Source: Paenibacillus endoradicis (GTDB lineage: Bacteria; Bacillota; Bacilli; Paenibacillales; Paenibacillaceae). From it: a stretch of DNA of 64,000 nt. The DNA lies in NCBI RefSeq assembly GCF_024721975.1, contig NZ_JANQBB010000001.1, forward strand, positions 744,001 through 808,000, in the 5' to 3' direction. Position numbers and translations under genes: made by a program. Below, piece by piece: positions 63,513 through 64,000 of this stretch (the first letter of the stretch is position 1; every line of letters begins with the position of its first letter). Under the pieces are notes generated by a model that was not told the origin of the DNA, did not search any database, and saw nothing but the letters and a program-made list of their open reading frames with translations.

Positions 63513-64000
63513 ATGCTAAGTGCGTTGATAGGAAGTTTCATATCTGCCATGGCGACAGTACTAGGTGCAGTACCATTACTATTCGTTAAACAATTGTCTG
63601 AAAAATGGAAAGATATATTAATTGCATTTACAGCAGGGATTATGGTTTCAGCTACGACTTTTGGATTAATCCCACAAGCGTTACTAGAAACGAATCTGCT
63701 CATTATGACTTTAGGTTTACTATTCGGTATCGTTGTGCTTGATTTGTTAGAGAAAAATATACCGCATATCGATGTGGAGCGTGGTAAAAGTGTTAAATCG
63801 TTTGATTCAAAATCTTTACTTATCATTATAGCGCTAATTATTCATAACATTCCAGAGGGACTAAGTACAGGTTTTAGTTATGCCAGTTTGAATGAAGGTC
63901 TTGGACCTCTGATCGCCATTGCTATTGGAGCACAGAACATCCCAGAAGGACTTATACTGGCAGTTTTCCTTATGCAATCGAAAGTAAGCAAGTGGAAGAC
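63513..64000 (+). CDS. ZIP-family metal transporter, 3' end beyond the window
   Basis: The gene starts at ATG 63513 behind AAAGGAG and stays open to the last base, so it is truncated by the window. The visible 162 residues have five membrane segments. The metal-site pair is present: HNIPEGLS in segment 4 and QNIPEGLI in segment 5, the latter with Gln where many ZIPs have His. It should import divalent metal such as zinc. The missing part is the last two or three segments. Confidence 0.85.
   Translation, partial: MLSALIGSFISAMATVLGAVPLLFVKQLSEKWKDILIAFTAGIMVSATTFGLIPQALLETNLLIMTLGLLFGIVVLDLLEKNIPHIDVERGKSVKSFDSKSLLIIIALIIHNIPEGLSTGFSYASLNEGLGPLIAIAIGAQNIPEGLILAVFLMQSKVSKWK

Noticed and set aside
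1..64000. tRNA, rRNA, insertion sequences or prophage genes
   Set aside because: I found no tRNA-like cloverleaf, rRNA segment, transposase or phage structural gene; the only mobile-looking DNA is the short dispersed repeats.

Overview
This window reads as chromosome of a low-GC, endospore-forming member of the Bacillales, most likely Paenibacillus or a close relative. The grounds are strong AGGAGG ribosome binding sites, many TTG and GTG starts, a YesM/YesN-type two-component pair beside a LipO-type sugar ABC transporter and an intracellular GH10 xylanase, and a small acid-soluble spore protein gene (sspP). Genus is inference; no rRNA or other taxonomic marker is present.

Layout. 1-435 is the end of a membrane protein gene. 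638-8841 is a xylan-oligosaccharide uptake module: sensor kinase, response regulator, binding lipoprotein, two permeases and a cytoplasmic xylanase, visibly more GC-rich than most of the window. 9130-10996 (minus) holds a HAD hydrolase and an MFS transporter. 11247-24486 is a 13-kb co-directional cluster: large membrane protein with a GATase-like segment, ABC ATPase, ABC-2 permease, coiled-coil membrane protein, MoxR AAA+ ATPase, DUF58 protein and two membrane VWA proteins. This is the best candidate for an uncharacterised envelope system. 24631-35974 carries rhodanese, adenosine deaminase, dGTPase, a copper ATPase with a SafE-type partner, small minus-strand genes, an AraC regulator divergent from a GH4 alpha-galactosidase, and a phosphotransferase.

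36710-45352 is a corrinoid salvage regulon behind a cobalamin riboswitch: BtuFCD uptake, then CobT, CobU, CbiB, CobS, CobD and CbiZ. Imported cobinamides can be trimmed (CbiZ), rebuilt with aminopropanol phosphate (CobD, CbiB), activated (CobU) and given a lower ligand (CobT, CobS). 45435-64000 is mixed housekeeping and envelope content: a copper-amine-oxidase-N/PKD protein, DUF1294 and probable DUF3900 proteins, a CBS/CorC protein, UppP, a TetR/MMPL pair, two tandem TIMP/NTR-like exported proteins, DedA, a DHA2-type MFS pump, a eukaryotic-type HisA, a Tet(M)-like ribosomal GTPase, SspP and the start of a ZIP metal transporter.

Beneath the genes lie two repeat families worth attention. One is a set of leader hairpins whose arm sequence recurs just before the Shine-Dalgarno (17222-17337, 56882-57021, 36582-36608). 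The other is a dispersed element of about 74 bp that gives two unrelated genes the same C-terminal tail and stop codons (9754-9826 and 15457-15530), with related sequence upstream of copA.
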